The notes beneath the pieces were generated by a model. It saw only the letters and a list, made by a program, of their open reading frames with translations. It did no database searches and was not told where the DNA came from. A DNA stretch of 33,602 nt from Poteriospumella lacustris (taxonomy: Eukaryota; Sar; Chrysophyceae; Chromulinales; Dinobryaceae). Every line of letters starts with the position of its first letter. Within the stretch, counting starts at the first letter, position 1. This document shows, piece by piece, positions 1 to 9,528 of the stretch. The stretch lies in the NCBI GenBank assembly GCA_008000375.1, contig SMOI01000340.1, forward strand, positions 1 to 33,602, written 5' to 3'. A program made the position numbers and the translations under genes.

Positions 1-245
1 CAGACACGGCGAAACTTGGACCCCCCACACCCCCTAAAGGCCTCTCCAATCACAGTGGTGATTGCTTCGGAACAAGCAGCTTTGCCCGAGAACGCGATAA
101 CGACACATTCGTTTGGACCAAACAAAGAATGCACCGCGTTCATCAAAAACGTTTTGCCGCAACCAGCGGCACTATGCCAGAGTTGAAGAACTGGACCGTT
201 CAGCGACATCAACGAGGCCCTGGGCAGCGTGGCGCTGGTCTGCTC
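1..245 (-). pseudogene. PIF1-like helicase fragment (Walker A region)
   Basis: The minus strand is open from a TGA at 246-248 to the window edge; the only ATG is at 209. It encodes a P-loop, SAAGCGKTFL, followed about 20 residues later by VVIAFSGKAA and a TTVIGEAF stretch. This order resembles motifs I and Ia of PIF1-type helicases (as in Helitrons and PIF1 relatives), which unwind DNA using ATP. Only about 80 residues are visible, nothing upstream of 245 continues the domain in frame, and the distal part (1-70) is repeated at 5757-5825 without the P-loop. I therefore read it as a broken fragment continuing off the window. The P-loop is seen; the family is inferred and moderately weak. Confidence 0.38.
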
Positions 246-248
246 TCA

Positions 249-640
249 GTGTAGGTGATTCGTTGCTCTTCCAATGTGACCACGATTCTCTACATTTTCT
301 CGGGCTCGAGATGGATCGTAGTCTCTCAATGCGTCGATGTCAAAGGATAATTGTCTCGCGACAAAAGTTCGCGAAGGTTGATGTCCTTGGTTCACACCAG
401 GAGGTGCGTCATCCTCGACGACAACGGCTGAGGTTCTCGCGTCTGCCTCCCCTGAATGGTCAACGCCTGAAAGGTATCTTGAACCACCTACGCGCAGGAT
501 ACACAGCTGACGTTCACAACTCTGGGGATTTGGAGGCTGATTCCGATCACTAAAAGGAGTACGTCCGATTTGTGGATAGCTTTTGCGTCAGGCGAGTCTG
601 TTGTTCAATTTATCTGTGTGAGTTTATGCTGTTCGAGCTA
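249..640. other. Intergenic, nothing recognised
   Basis: The 113-553 plus-strand open frame starts with TTG, has no ATG start or domain-like composition, and overlaps the helicase-like minus frame, so it is not called. No RNA gene or clear repeat was seen here. Confidence 0.4.
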
Positions 641-756
641 TCTGTTCCCGTTGTGGCACTTGCATATATTGATCTTAGATTGGGAGTAATTGACCCGGCT
701 TTCCGCGAAAGTTCCGTATGACAAGATTCAAACCGTACTCGAATTAATTATACAAA
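640..756 (-). pseudogene. Probable 3' tail of the Harbinger-like transposase, beyond the inserted TIR element
   Basis: If the 760-1788 element and one TTA target copy are removed, the minus strand runs on from the transposase remnant at 1792-2415 into this segment. One frame here reads QSKINICKCHNGNR, resembling the 'C.kLHN' tail that closes DDE_Tnp_4 transposases. Stops and frame changes are present, so this is a decayed tail. The link is inference from position and a short motif. Confidence 0.3.
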
Positions 757-759
757 TTA

Positions 760-1788
760 GGGCCGTCCTACGATGGAAAAAACAGGACTTTTTTCCAAAG
801 TGGACTTTGGGAAAAAGTCCTGTTTTTCATACTACGATAGCAAAAATGTGCATTTTTCCAAAGTGCACTTTGGAAAGTCCCGTTTTTTCGGCCGAACCTC
901 GCGGCGAAGTTCGACGAGGTTAAAGTGCACTTTTTTGGCAGTGAGGCACGACGACGAACATAGGATCCACTGATTCGCTTCCACTTTGCGATAGAATACT
1001 GATGTCAAATCGTTCGAAAAGACCTATCAATCATGCCAAAGATGAATTATTCCACAGAACTTGAAATTTGGACACCGAATGCAGGTACCTATTGTGAAAA
1101 ATTCAACAGTATTTGGTTTGCTTTCTCTTCATTGTTGTTCTAGCCATTTAAATCCACACCCACATGAAAAAGAATGGCGACGAAAAGTAGCAAGAAGAAG
1201 AAAGCAAAGACGAAGGCGCTGAAAATTGGATGAAGCTCACAAGTCAGGCCTCAAATGGCACTTCAGGGACAAGTCTCTCTTATCACCCATCGAAAAGGGT
1301 CGGAATGAAGTCTTGTCCTTTTTGTCGATCACGCCGGGTTTTGAACTTCTTTTTCCTCGTAGAAGTCAATGAGCTGTAAATTTTGAATTATGAGTGGGGC
1401 AGAGTTTGGTTATCGCTTTTTTTCTCTTGTACTTTCTCTTCTGTGCAATCGTGGCACTGTCCAGACTGGTAGATTTTGAATTTCTGGTGAGCTGGAGATG
1501 TTCTCTTTCTTCCTTGACCTCTTCATCTTCTCGTCCTCATTGTCTGAATGACTTGTTTTACGCTGCGCTGTTACCTGATTGCTTCCAAAGGAAAGAAGAT
1601 CCCGATACTTCCTGAAGGTGCCTCTGAGCATAAAAACAGCTTTTTTCTTCCTACGATAAAGTGCACTTTTGAGCCCAAACACCTGTATTTGAAACAGCAC
1701 TTTTGTCCCCCATCCTACGATAAAAGTGTACTTTCGGAAAAAACAGCCGTTTTCCGAAAGTCCCGTTTTTTTCATCGTAGGACGGCCC
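760..1788. mobile_element. Non-autonomous TIR DNA transposon, PIF/Harbinger-type target site
   Basis: The left end reads GGGCCGTCCTACGATG from 760 and the right end is its reverse complement, finishing at 1788. The terminal inverted repeats run about 31 bp with two mismatches. A 3-bp TTA direct repeat flanks them (757-759 and 1789-1791), the TWA target duplication typical of PIF/Harbinger elements, whose ends also often start GGG. The element is 1029 bp and has no transposase ORF. Sub-terminal regions hold a long hairpin (about 775-830, arms around TCCAAAGT/ACTTTGG), repeats of AAAGTGCACTTT, and four more copies of a CCTACGAT-like word. It sits inside a Harbinger-like transposase remnant. The middle (about 930-1630) holds no recognised gene. 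Confidence 0.8.
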
Positions 1789-2415
1789 TTATGTTAAGTA
1801 CAAGTATCCCAAAGCGCGCTATTAACATTCCGAACGTGCGCTCAGAGGAGTATTGATAGGCTGTTGCATCTTGCGAGAGCGAGGTGAGCATTGACGACAT
1901 TGACATAAACTTTTGTTTTGCATCAACCAGGCCCTGCATACCATAGGCAAAGTACCCTTTTCGAACAAACCCAGTCACGGACGTTGTTCAAAACTTCCTT
2001 CATGTCGGGTCGATTCATACGGAAAACGACGCCATCGACGGCTGCAACAAATTGTCTTCATCGGCGGTGAGGGGAACACGATATTATCGATTTCTTCAGC
2101 AATAGCTTCAACGCATTCGAACACAAAAGCACGTAGTTCTCTTGACCCTTTTCGGAAGCTCCCGGATAAGCGGCAATGCATTTCCAGATAAGCAAACTCC
2201 AAAATGGTCATTCTTCGTCTGGTCTTCTTTTCGACGTATACTCTGCACATAGTTAACTCTGCGCTCAGGTTAACCCTTAATGCCCGCTCTCTTGCCAAAG
2301 CAGTGGCGTATTTCTCGTTCTCCCGACGAAGGAGCTTACTAATGACTTGTTCTGGACTCTCGTCGGAGTACTCTTCCGAATCAAAAATATTTGATGGGTT
2401 ATAGGTCCCTGACTT
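1789..2415 (-). pseudogene. Harbinger-like DDE_Tnp_4 transposase remnant
   Basis: Read on the minus strand from a TGA near 2415, the frame starts with an acidic segment (DSEEYSDES) and a helical ENEKYATALARERALR region. It continues to EEIDNIVFPSPP, after which frame changes are needed for VDGVVFRMNRPDMKEV, then KGYFAYGMQGLVDAKQKF and ERTFGMLIARFGIL. This is the order of DDE_Tnp_4 (PIF/Harbinger) transposases: first Asp in VDG, second in the 'Q.l.DA' block, Glu before the FGML..RFGI block. About 80 residues normally found between the 'HD' block and the Glu block are missing. The gene is broken by at least two frame changes, an internal deletion and the TIR element starting at 1788. It catalysed cut-and-paste transposition when intact; it cannot now. 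Confidence 0.6.
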
Positions 2416-3481
2416 TCACAAGAGTAGAAATTCAACATCAATATGATATAAAGTAAAGACAATTTTCACGAATACCTTGCGCTTTCCCATCAGAGAACAT
2501 GTTGTGGCCGCCATGGCACATGTCGGTTTTGAGGACAGTTGTACAGGTACCGACATGTACAGGTTTTGAGTGAGACATCGCAACCTGTACATGCACAGGT
2601 ACAGGGTTTCCTACAGATTTTCCCAGTACAAGCGCTGCGTGGGAGACCTCTTTCACCATGAAAGTCTTTGTCGAGAGCGTGATCGAGAGCGAAGCGTGAT
2701 CAAACTGCAGCCTAGTCAACGTCAGCCGCGAAGAGACGTGAGAAGCGGATTGCTTCTCAGTCTTCGGTGTATGCGAATGCAAGTAAAGCCACTGCTCCGC
2801 TATCTTCAACTGCGAATTCAAAACAGAGCAATAGAAGCGGTAGCAAAGAGCTTATTGGAGCTCTGGCTGACTTGGTTTAAGAGTCCATAGGACACGAAGA
2901 ATTTTATTGGAGACCAGTAGTCGCAATACTGACCGACTCAAATATGCGTAAAATGGGGAGACGATCTGCACCACTTCCAAGTGTAAGACTTTCGCCAGGA
3001 CCTGGTAGATCTCCCTTTCGTTCGACTCTGGATGCCTTCGATAACGAGGATTGTGATGTTCTGCGCTGATGACGATTGTTGACGCTGCTTAGCATTCTGA
3101 TTATTTCTATTATTTAGTTGAGCACTTTGCACGCAAAACTAGTGACTCCAATCGCTGAGACTCATTGATTAAGCCGACACTTTCTCGGTCGTGAATATAT
3201 ATTAAGTGTCCAACAGACTTCGGGTGACTCTACGAAATCCTAGAGCATAGGGCCGCTGAGAAAGCTGTGTGGCCTGCCGAGCCGCGTAGGTCTGTGTGCG
3301 GCGGAGGTGTCCGTTACTTCAGCAGTTAAGCAGCTCAACTTGATCACCGTTCCTTCCATTGCTCGATCGATCGATCTTCGATGTTCGATCTTCAATCGTC
3401 GTCTTCAATCGTCGATCTTCAATCACTTTATGCGAAGACTCGTCATTATCGAGTTGTCATTCGTTGTAGAGAATCCAAGAA
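2416..3481. other. Intergenic, no gene recognised
   Basis: Open frames on both strands (for example 2438-2821 minus, 2570-2890 plus) are overlapping, low-complexity or lack convincing starts. The stretch contains the GTACAGGT-rich inverted repeat at 2554-2593 and a degenerate simple run of GATCTTCAATCGTCG words at about 3360-3425. No RNA gene recognised. Confidence 0.4.
2554..2593. repeat. Perfect 12-bp inverted repeat (hairpin)
   Basis: CATGTACAGGTT (2554-2565) and AACCTGTACATG (2582-2593) are exact reverse complements separated by 16 bases. Further partial copies of the words TGTACAGGTAC and CACAGGTAC lie at 2540-2605, so several alternative folds are possible. Confidence 0.75.
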
Positions 3482-4059
3482 ATGCCGACATCAAGGATAA
3501 AGAAGACCAAAACTGCAAATTCTTTTCGTGTTATCTTGAGGCTCGAACTTCAGCACGCTCAGAACGATGCGAGTGTTGAAGAAGTAGACCTGGAAGGAAT
3601 TACATTCTTCGATTCGGTTGAAGACCCTCAAATAGTAGAGGCACGCTTTTCTTCTGTTGTGCAAAGTGCACAACCTTCGGTGGCCACGGCAATTGATGAA
3701 GTCAGCTCTGTTGCTGTCGTTCAGTCGCCCTCATCAATAGGAAAACCGTATGATTGGTAAAGTCTACTGAGGGTAAACAGCATGATTGGTTCTCCATTGT
3801 TGACGGATTCCACGGCCACCAATTCCAGGTTGCTCAATGTGGTGAGCAGTTTAATTGTGATTGCACAAAAGGCCTTTTATTGAAGTATCAGTCAAGATCG
3901 CAGTCAAGATCTCCAAAGGCAGTAGTTCCAAACTCGACTCTTGGAAAATCGACTTATTCAAGGAGTTTCATGAGTCACGTTTTCAGTCGTTTTTTCTTCG
4001 TCAAGGTTGCGTTGGCCCAAACTAACCTGTGTTCTTGGTGGAATTCACCAGAGGACTGA
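3482..4059 (+). pseudogene. Hypothetical protein with possible SWIM-like zinc finger, frame-broken
   Basis: An ATG at 3482 opens a 92-codon frame with acidic, S/V-rich composition, ending in ...SIGKPYDW and TAA at 3758-3760. The adjoining frame (from 3754) continues with GKQHDWFSIVDGFHGHQFQV...FNCDCTKG and ends at 4059. The pattern of an aromatic/aliphatic strand followed by CxC resembles the start of a SWIM zinc finger, found in MULE-type transposases and plant FAR1-like proteins, but no downstream CxH pair is visible. The word ATGATTGGT occurs on both sides of the frame change. This may be one decayed gene or an ORF joined by a short intron. Function unknown. Confidence 0.3.
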
Positions 4060-4061
4060 CG

Positions 4062-4560
4062 CGGGCATCCTGCGTCAGGTCTCGTCATGACCGAGGCAAT
4101 CGTGACCACTGTCCTGGTTGTGAGCAGTCAAGGGTCATGCCGAGGTAATGGTGGCGAGGGCCGTGTGTGGCCTTGATGGGGCCGAACACGGCGGCGAGGG
4201 TGTCCAGCACGTTGGTGAGGTCTGCTTCATCTCGACTTGTGATGAGGAGGTCATCGACATACGAACTGTGCACTGTGTCGCTCCTTGTCCGTGGTTAAGA
4301 ACACACTCATCGTGTGGATTGGGCTTGAATCCAGCAGCTTGCAGTGTTGTCTGGATGCGCTGGAAGAGTAGCTTGCTACTCTCCACGCACCCATACATTG
4401 CTTTCAGCAGCTTCACCACGATGGTTCCGTCTTTGAGGCGGAATGGGTGGAGTTCCGAGCGTAGAGTGCATAGTACGTTTGCCACGACGGCCGGCAGTCC
4501 GACATCGGTACCTTTAAGTACGCACCCACGATGTCCGCGGTGCATACCAGTCTCCGCTCT
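4062..4560 (-). pseudogene. Ty1/copia reverse transcriptase remnant
   Basis: On the minus strand the order of copia RT motifs is visible in shifting frames: TADIVGAYLK (motif A, catalytic Asp), then LLKAMYGCVESSKLLF, GFKPNPHDECVLN, SSYVDDLLITS (motif C, YVDD) and GPRHHYLGMTLDCSQPGQ. At least two frame changes are required, one just before YVDD near 4270 and one near the motif A segment. There are no flanking LTRs and no gag, integrase or RNase H, so it is an isolated dead fragment. The copia ORF at 18.9-21.1 kb stops before RT, so the two pieces cannot be compared directly. Confidence 0.75.
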
Positions 4561-5530
4561 TCGGCATCAGAACGACATCATTCTGAGAGAGATTGTTACT
4601 TTGAAACTCAGATTCACGGAAAATAAATGTATTCGTGTGAACGTTGGTGTGACCGCGAGAGGTAAGACAAAAGTTGATTTCCCGAGTCGCAGCAACAAAA
4701 ATGAGAGAGGTACCGGGTGATTTCGATCAGAAAGTTGCAACTTTTGTGGACGTCGGCTCAAAACCTATTCTTACATTAAATATTGGATGTCTCCACTACT
4801 TCCCAAGACAAGTCTGTGAGTGGCTAGATGCTCCCCCAGACCTCCTCAGATTTCTCCCATACACGATGTTTGTGCAGGTTGCTCGAGCACCCTGTACAAA
4901 CATCGTGTCTGACTTGCACAGAGTTCATATTCTTTGCTTGTGAACTTTCGTGATGGATAGCGAAAATCTTGGGTGCTGCAGTGATCTTGGGTGATCTGGT
5001 GCATAATTCACAGAGAACAAGAAGGAAGCTGAAAATCTTGTCTGCATTGTTGAGTGGCGACGGGCGTCCTCGCTTTGGCGTTTCTTCCTTGCCAATGTCA
5101 AAAAGGATGCTTTCAAGATGGTCGCGTCATTCCCGTGAGTTCCAGAAACGAGGATTCATCGCCGTTGGTGATCACATGCCTCCTCGGACTGTCTTGAACG
5201 AACGTTCGTACGTATGTCCTTGTGTACCTATCTCTCATATATATACTGAATGTAATGCATAACTGTACATCACTCACTCTGTGCAACAGTTTGGCTGTGT
5301 GTCTGTTTGGGTGGTCGAACACTGACACTACCTCGCTAGTTGTGTCATTTGTCATTTGTAACGTAGGTTAGTCTGGGCCGAAGCAATCAATCTGACACTT
5401 GCTTTGTGTGCATTTAAGATTTACAAATAAGTTTTACCCTAACTCTTTTTACGCAAGCGATTGTGATAGTTATAGTACATGCCTCAAGTTGACTTCACTT
5501 CATACATACATACAGAAAAAGAAAAAAACG
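4561..5530. other. Intergenic, nothing recognised
   Basis: Short open frames occur on both strands (4674-4943 plus, 4925-5116 minus, 4969-5262 plus) but none has a domain, a supported start or a conserved partner in the window. No RNA gene or long repeat seen. Confidence 0.35.
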
Positions 5531-5539
5531 AATGCAAGC

Positions 5540-5649
5540 CTGCAGGCGCGCTTCGCGCGCGTTGCCTGATCGATTCCGCGATCTGCGCGCGCTTCGCGCG
5601 CATGTTGATAGCAAGACGACAAGTCTGCAGGCGCGCTTCGCGCGCGTTG
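5540..5649. repeat. Three GC-rich hairpin units
   Basis: A 25-bp unit, CTGCAGGCGCGCTTCGCGCG followed by CGTTG, occurs exactly at 5540-5564 and 5625-5649. A variant (CTGCGCGCGCTTCGCGCGCA then TGTTG) lies at 5583-5607. Each is a near-perfect GCGCGC/GCGCGC stem with a TTC or GAA triloop. The spacing of about 42 bp is nearly regular. Confidence 0.8.
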
Positions 5650-5653
5650 TAGG

Positions 5654-5752
5654 ACATATGACATATGACATATGACAGTTGAAAACACTACCGAGGTAGA
5701 GGCTTCAGACAGAAGCACAGACAGAAACACAGACAGACAGACAGACAGACGG
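5654..5752. repeat. Microsatellites (ACATATG)3 and (CAGA)n
   Basis: Three head-to-tail ACATATG units lie at 5654-5674. A CAGA/ACAGACAG tract runs from about 5707 to 5752 and leads directly into the repeated segment at 5757-5825. Confidence 0.8.
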
Positions 5753-5756
5753 ACAC

Positions 5757-5825
5757 CACGAAACTTGGTTCCCCACACCCCTTAAGGCCTTCTCAATCAC
5801 TTTGGTGATTGCTTCGGAACTTGAC
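5757..5825. repeat. Diverged copy of the 1-70 segment
   Basis: This stretch (ACGAAACTTGG, CCCCACACCCC, AAGGCCT, TCAATCAC, GGTGATTGCTTCGGAAC) matches 7-72 with scattered differences and similarity ends abruptly at GCTTCGGAAC in both. The copy here is preceded by a CAGA tract; the copy at 1 begins with CAGACA, so the tract may be part of the repeat. Confidence 0.7.
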
Positions 5826-6070
5826 TCCACCTCTCACGTTGGCGTTTGGTTGTGTGTCTGTTTGTAACGTCATCGACGTACATACTTAGACGTCTAAAGA
5901 ACTACTCTGGAACTTGCTTCTTCACGGAACCATCGGATTTGTATGGATTGGCCGCACCATTGGCCTGCATCTGTCCGGCCTTCCTCCGCTAACAGGTAAG
6001 CCTATCTGTCGCTTTTGGACAAGTCTGTTTGGTGTTTGACGTCTCACGCATCAGTTAATTACATTACACA

Positions 6071-6391
6071 ATGGAACGCGGCGTCCATCACGCAAGATCG
6101 GCGAAAGTCGACGACCCGGCGCTTTCTACTGGCAATATATCGCCTTTCGGCCGCCAAGTTGAGTACACCGCAGTGCGGATGAACACGGTTGTTACCGATG
6201 GTGTTCGCCCGTTGCCCATCGCGCCTCCTGCGCAACGCCACCGCATCGATCGATCCTCTTTCGCGACGCCACCGCATCGATCGACCCTCTTTCGCGACGC
6301 CACCGCATCGATCGACAACGCCTTCGCCGTCGCTGGCCCCGACGACAAAGGCGTGTCGACGCCGCCTTTCTTACGAATGATCTACCGCTGA
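6071..6391 (+). CDS. Small hypothetical ORF carrying a 31-bp tandem repeat
   Basis: ATG at 6071 and TGA at 6389-6391 give 106 codons. The first half has mixed composition; the second half is built on the 31-bp tandem repeat at 6237-6316, and because 31 is not a multiple of three the repeat is read in changing frames. Minus-strand frames over the same region are also open, a side effect of the repeat. No domain recognised; expression is doubtful. Confidence 0.2.
   Translation: MERGVHHARSAKVDDPALSTGNISPFGRQVEYTAVRMNTVVTDGVRPLPIAPPAQRHRIDRSSFATPPHRSTLFRDATASIDNAFAVAGPDDKGVSTPPFLRMIYR
6237..6316. repeat. 31-bp tandem repeat, about 2.6 copies
   Basis: Units start at 6237, 6268 and 6299 with GCCACCGCATCGATCGA; the first two continue CCTCTTTCGCGAC and differ by one base, and the third breaks off after GATCGAC. 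Confidence 0.85.
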
Positions 6392-6597
6392 CGTACCCAT
6401 GTGACATTCAATCCATGAAAGAACAGCGAATACGCATTGCCATCTGTTTGTTAAAAAGACCCCTATCTTTTTAAGTTCACCAGTTAGTGCTTGTACATTT
6501 TGCTAAGTAAACATGGAGCTTAAATACACGTAATCGCAATTTCACGGGACACCTCCTTGTGGCTTGCAGCGCCTGGAGCGCACCTTTATTTTATAGA

Positions 6598-6895
6598 ATG
6601 AGGTGGGAACTGCCCAAGAGGAAGCTCAACATCCGAAAGAGACATTTGACATCAAGCGCTGACGACAGAATGTACACACGAGGCCTCATCACACGAGGCA
6701 TCATCAAGCACTTCGAGAACCTTATGACGCCGTTTGATTTCGGAGACTTCGATCAAAAAGCAAAGGGCGATTTTTGACGGCATTGCGACTGTTGAAGAAG
6801 ACTGCTCTTTGGAGTCGTCGCTCCGAATGCGCGTTCTAGACTCACTAGCCGTGGAGCTGAGGCGGCTCAATAAAATGCTCGTCGATTCGTCGTAA
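6598..6895 (+). pseudogene. Hypothetical gene, one frameshift
   Basis: ATG at 6598 opens a basic frame (MRWELPKRKLNIRKRH...) reaching FDFGDFDQKAKGDF and a TGA at 6775-6777. A run of five T at about 6770-6774 marks the point where a one-base slip restores a frame ending in a helical, heptad-like EEDCSLESSLRMRVLDSLAVEL segment and TAA at 6893-6895. The continuity suggests one gene of about 100 residues with a single-base insertion. No family recognised. Confidence 0.35.
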
Positions 6896-6984
6896 TTGTA
6901 ATTAAATTAAATTGTGCAATGACCTTACCGACGGAGTTGAAGGTGCTGGTTGAAGTTCAACCATAAACGATATCCAACCCGCCG

Positions 6985-7762
6985 TTGCGCATACACCGTT
7001 TCGTTTCAACGGTTTCAAAAGGCGTCCACAGCGCAGACGAAAGGAGGCCTCTGCGCATACACTCTATTGCATCGGAGTTATCGATGGTGTGGCCGTACCA
7101 ATTCAATGTTCCGATTGTTAAGCAGCGAAAGAAGAGGAAAACAACTCTGAGCGGGGTAGACACGGTTACCACCATAGCGGTTCACAATTCGGATCAGCAA
7201 TTGCGTGGTATAACCGTGGTTATACCACGGCTAGCAGTAATATATCCTCGCCTTGAGCCTACCATCAACAATGAACCGTACGACCATATAAAGAGATATT
7301 TTTGCAGAGAAGATGATCTTGATTCAGATGAAGAACTTGAGAATACTTCTGTCTGGACATTGTCAATAGGCTTGCGACATCGCCATCAGCAGTAAATGCG
7401 TCAGTGAATTCAAAGGGTACAGAAAGAGGAGAAGAAGCAAGGCACTGAAACGAGCCAAGGCACAAACCAACAACAATCTCTGTCCGCAATTTTTGATGAG
7501 TCGTGCCAGCAGATCTTCAGCCAAAGCCCTCTTACAGTTCCTCCACCGGACGATTCTTCTCCGTCATCTCTTGGCACCAGCAGCTATTCTTAGTGTGCCT
7601 GTACAGACTGCATCGTTTCTCCTAGTGGAGGACCTTTTGGCTGGTCACATCGCACCATTTTGGATTGGTGGAGTCATATCAGGCCGACACTATTTCCCCA
7701 ACTCAGACATTTGCACGTTGGCTTCTTAGTCTACATGGGAAGAGCATGGCAATTGGCCTAAG
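6985..7762 (+). pseudogene. Decayed unknown gene in a single frame; possible hAT-like C-terminus
   Basis: One reading phase stays protein-like over 780 bases but contains TAA (7393), TGA (about 7405) and TAG (7591). It starts near 6985 (MRIHRFVST...), includes KQRKKRKTTLSGVDTV, an acidic DDLDSDEELEN stretch, a Q/P/S-rich linker, and ends with LDWWSHIRPTLFPQLRHL. That last block loosely recalls the C-terminal dimerisation region of hAT transposases (WW....FP.L), but no other hAT motif is seen. Part of it (7131-7238) is repeated in inverted orientation at 23471-23617. Point stops in an otherwise coherent frame suggest recent decay; unseen introns are the alternative. Confidence 0.35.
7131..7238 (+). 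repeat. Inverted-repeat copy 1, with a 26-bp palindrome
   Basis: From AGGAAAACAACTCTGAGCGG to ACGGCTAG this segment matches the reverse complement of 23471-23617 at roughly 80-85%. It contains CGTGGTATAACC-GT-GGTTATACCACG, a perfect 12-bp inverted repeat with a 2-base centre. Confidence 0.75.
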
Positions 7763-7887
7763 TGACAGAATGGAAAGCAAGGCACACGTACACCAATGAG
7801 GACTACAATGTATTTCTTGAGAGAATCGAAGCCTAGAATACCAATCACTTTCGTACAATCAATACGTCCGGTTTTCTGAAGTGTAAT

Positions 7888-8404
7888 AATGCCTTGAGAA
7901 CACGTGGTCATTCATTCGTCGGCTTTGCAGCGAATTCGTCGGTGCACAATCTTCGCCCAAGTGGTTTAACATTGACTCACATAAGACAAACAACAAACCA
8001 TCGGTTCTTTTCGTTTGTCATGGTACTGATATGTCCTGCAATAAGAAGCACTACGTCGCGTGTGATTACAATGGATAATCTTTCTGCGCACTATTTCCTA
8101 CAAACAATCCAAGCAAGCCACAGCAAGCCATTCACCGGATTCTGACCCAATTGTTTCTCTTCTGTCGTTGTTCTCAAAGCGCCATGACCGAAGATGCTTT
8201 ACAAGTTGCCATTGACACCGGCTTAGCGATGCATAGTTCTCTACATTCGGCGAACAAAGAAAGATACTTTTGCGTGCGTGTACTCTCTCAAGGTAAATAT
8301 ATTGTGATTGCCTTCTTGAAACCTGTACTGACTTTCACTTACTTCTTCAAGCATTAACTTACTCCTATTCACATTCGCATACTCCCAGGCCAGCTTTGCT
8401 ATTG
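7888..8404 (+). pseudogene. Unknown gene, terminal exons with a predicted intron and one in-frame stop
   Basis: From about 7888 one frame reads coherently (VVIRRLCSEFVGAQ..., KWFNIDSHKTNNKPSVLFVC, KKHYVACDYNG), then a TAA at 8076-8078, then SFCALFPTNNPSKPQQ and a helical AMTEDALQVAIDTGLAMHS segment. A donor CAAG|GTAAAT follows at 8292/8293 and an acceptor CTCCCAG at 8382-8388, giving a 96-base intron. The joined frame ends at a TGA near 8404. No family recognised. The internal TAA argues for a dead gene or a second short intron around 8076. Confidence 0.35.
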
Positions 8405-8491
8405 AGAAAGAAACTACAAATTCGAACAAGAAATGAACTTCGAAAGGGTTGTTTGGGGACACCACAACAAAGTGGTTGGGCGAAACTCTAC

Positions 8492-9287
8492 CTACATGGA
8501 AACAGCGAATCGTTCATTAGCACTATGGGTATCAATCAATCGAAGTTCCTCCTCGTGCCTTTCTTCATAGCGTCGACGCTCTTCCATTCTTTCGTCGTAG
8601 CGCCGCTGATCAGCGTTGGATTGCCACATCGCGAACTGACTGTCCAAATTGCGCGATTGATGCGACAAGGTGTCCATTGGTTCATCCAATTTTCTCTTCC
8701 TGCGAGTTGACTCGCTCATTGTTGTTGCCATCCACCCGCTTTTCCCAACAGAACCAATTCTCTGACTGGTCTTGTACGACGACTTCTTCGAATCGTGGTT
8801 CGATGGACCGGAACTCTTCGGTGCGCCACCTTCTCCGGTCGACAGAGAAACCGAAGATGACCCTGTCATCGGAGTCGTCAGGGATGTCGACACGGAAAGG
8901 GTTGTGTAAACGGAACGATAGCAGTAGTAGGATCATCTTCGTCGATATCTCGTAAATACTCCACGCCATTCTCCTCTTCATTCGCCTCCTCTGAACTTCG
9001 CGAAGGATCATTCCCTTATAAGGTTCATGTGCACCTTACCACAACAAATCCACTTGTCTCCAATTTCCCGTTTGAAAAAATTCGGAACTATTTGACCGGA
9101 TAATCCGGAATTTTCAGCCCGGATTTTCCCATCAAAAATCCGATTTTGGAAGTCTTCCACTCGGGAACGAGGGGTCTTGGAATATCTCAAGTTGACGGGC
9201 TCCCCATCGCACGCGATGAAGGCGAATCGAGGCGAGTCCTCGTCCTCGAAGAAAGTGCCATCACGACACAAAGCGACAGATGGGCAA
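8492..9287 (-). pseudogene. Unknown minus-strand gene, spliced and probably frame-broken
   Basis: Minus-strand reading from about 9287 gives a coherent exon (RDGTFFEDEDSPRFAFIACD..., KWICCG) ending at a donor G|GTAAGG (9040/9039). A CAG acceptor about 50 bases on restores frame with EEANEEENGVEYLRDIDEDD. A frame change near 8890 is then needed to enter an S/T/K-rich frame with a basic RRKRKLD motif and a charged helix (QRRYDERMEERRRYEERH), ending at 8492. The charged C-terminal helix recalls accessory DNA-binding proteins of some DNA transposons, but no domain is recognisable. It converges on the gene at 7888-8404. Gypsy A is inserted about 240 bases upstream of its visible start. Confidence 0.35.
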
Positions 9288-9528
9288 ACATTTAATCCTC
9301 ACGGCAGCAAAGCGTCATTTTTGGTTTGGTTTCATCTTTGTTTTCATAGAATGTTCCTCACTTCGCAACCACTTAATTGATTTTCATGATCCTCATTCCT
9401 TTCTTGGCGAAAGAGGCTTCACTGTCATCTATTTGCTATGGTCGCCAAGATATCTTTTCCAGTGGTGGTCAACAACTGACCATGGAGAGAACAACCGCTT
9501 GCCAAACTACTGAATGCTGAGCAGAATG

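Noticed and set aside
113-553. 146-codon plus-strand ORF
   Set aside because: No ATG at its start, no domain, and it overlaps the helicase-like minus frame.
5540-5649. CRISPR-like array
   Set aside because: Three irregular GC hairpins in a eukaryotic, transposon-rich region; no constant repeat with variable spacers.
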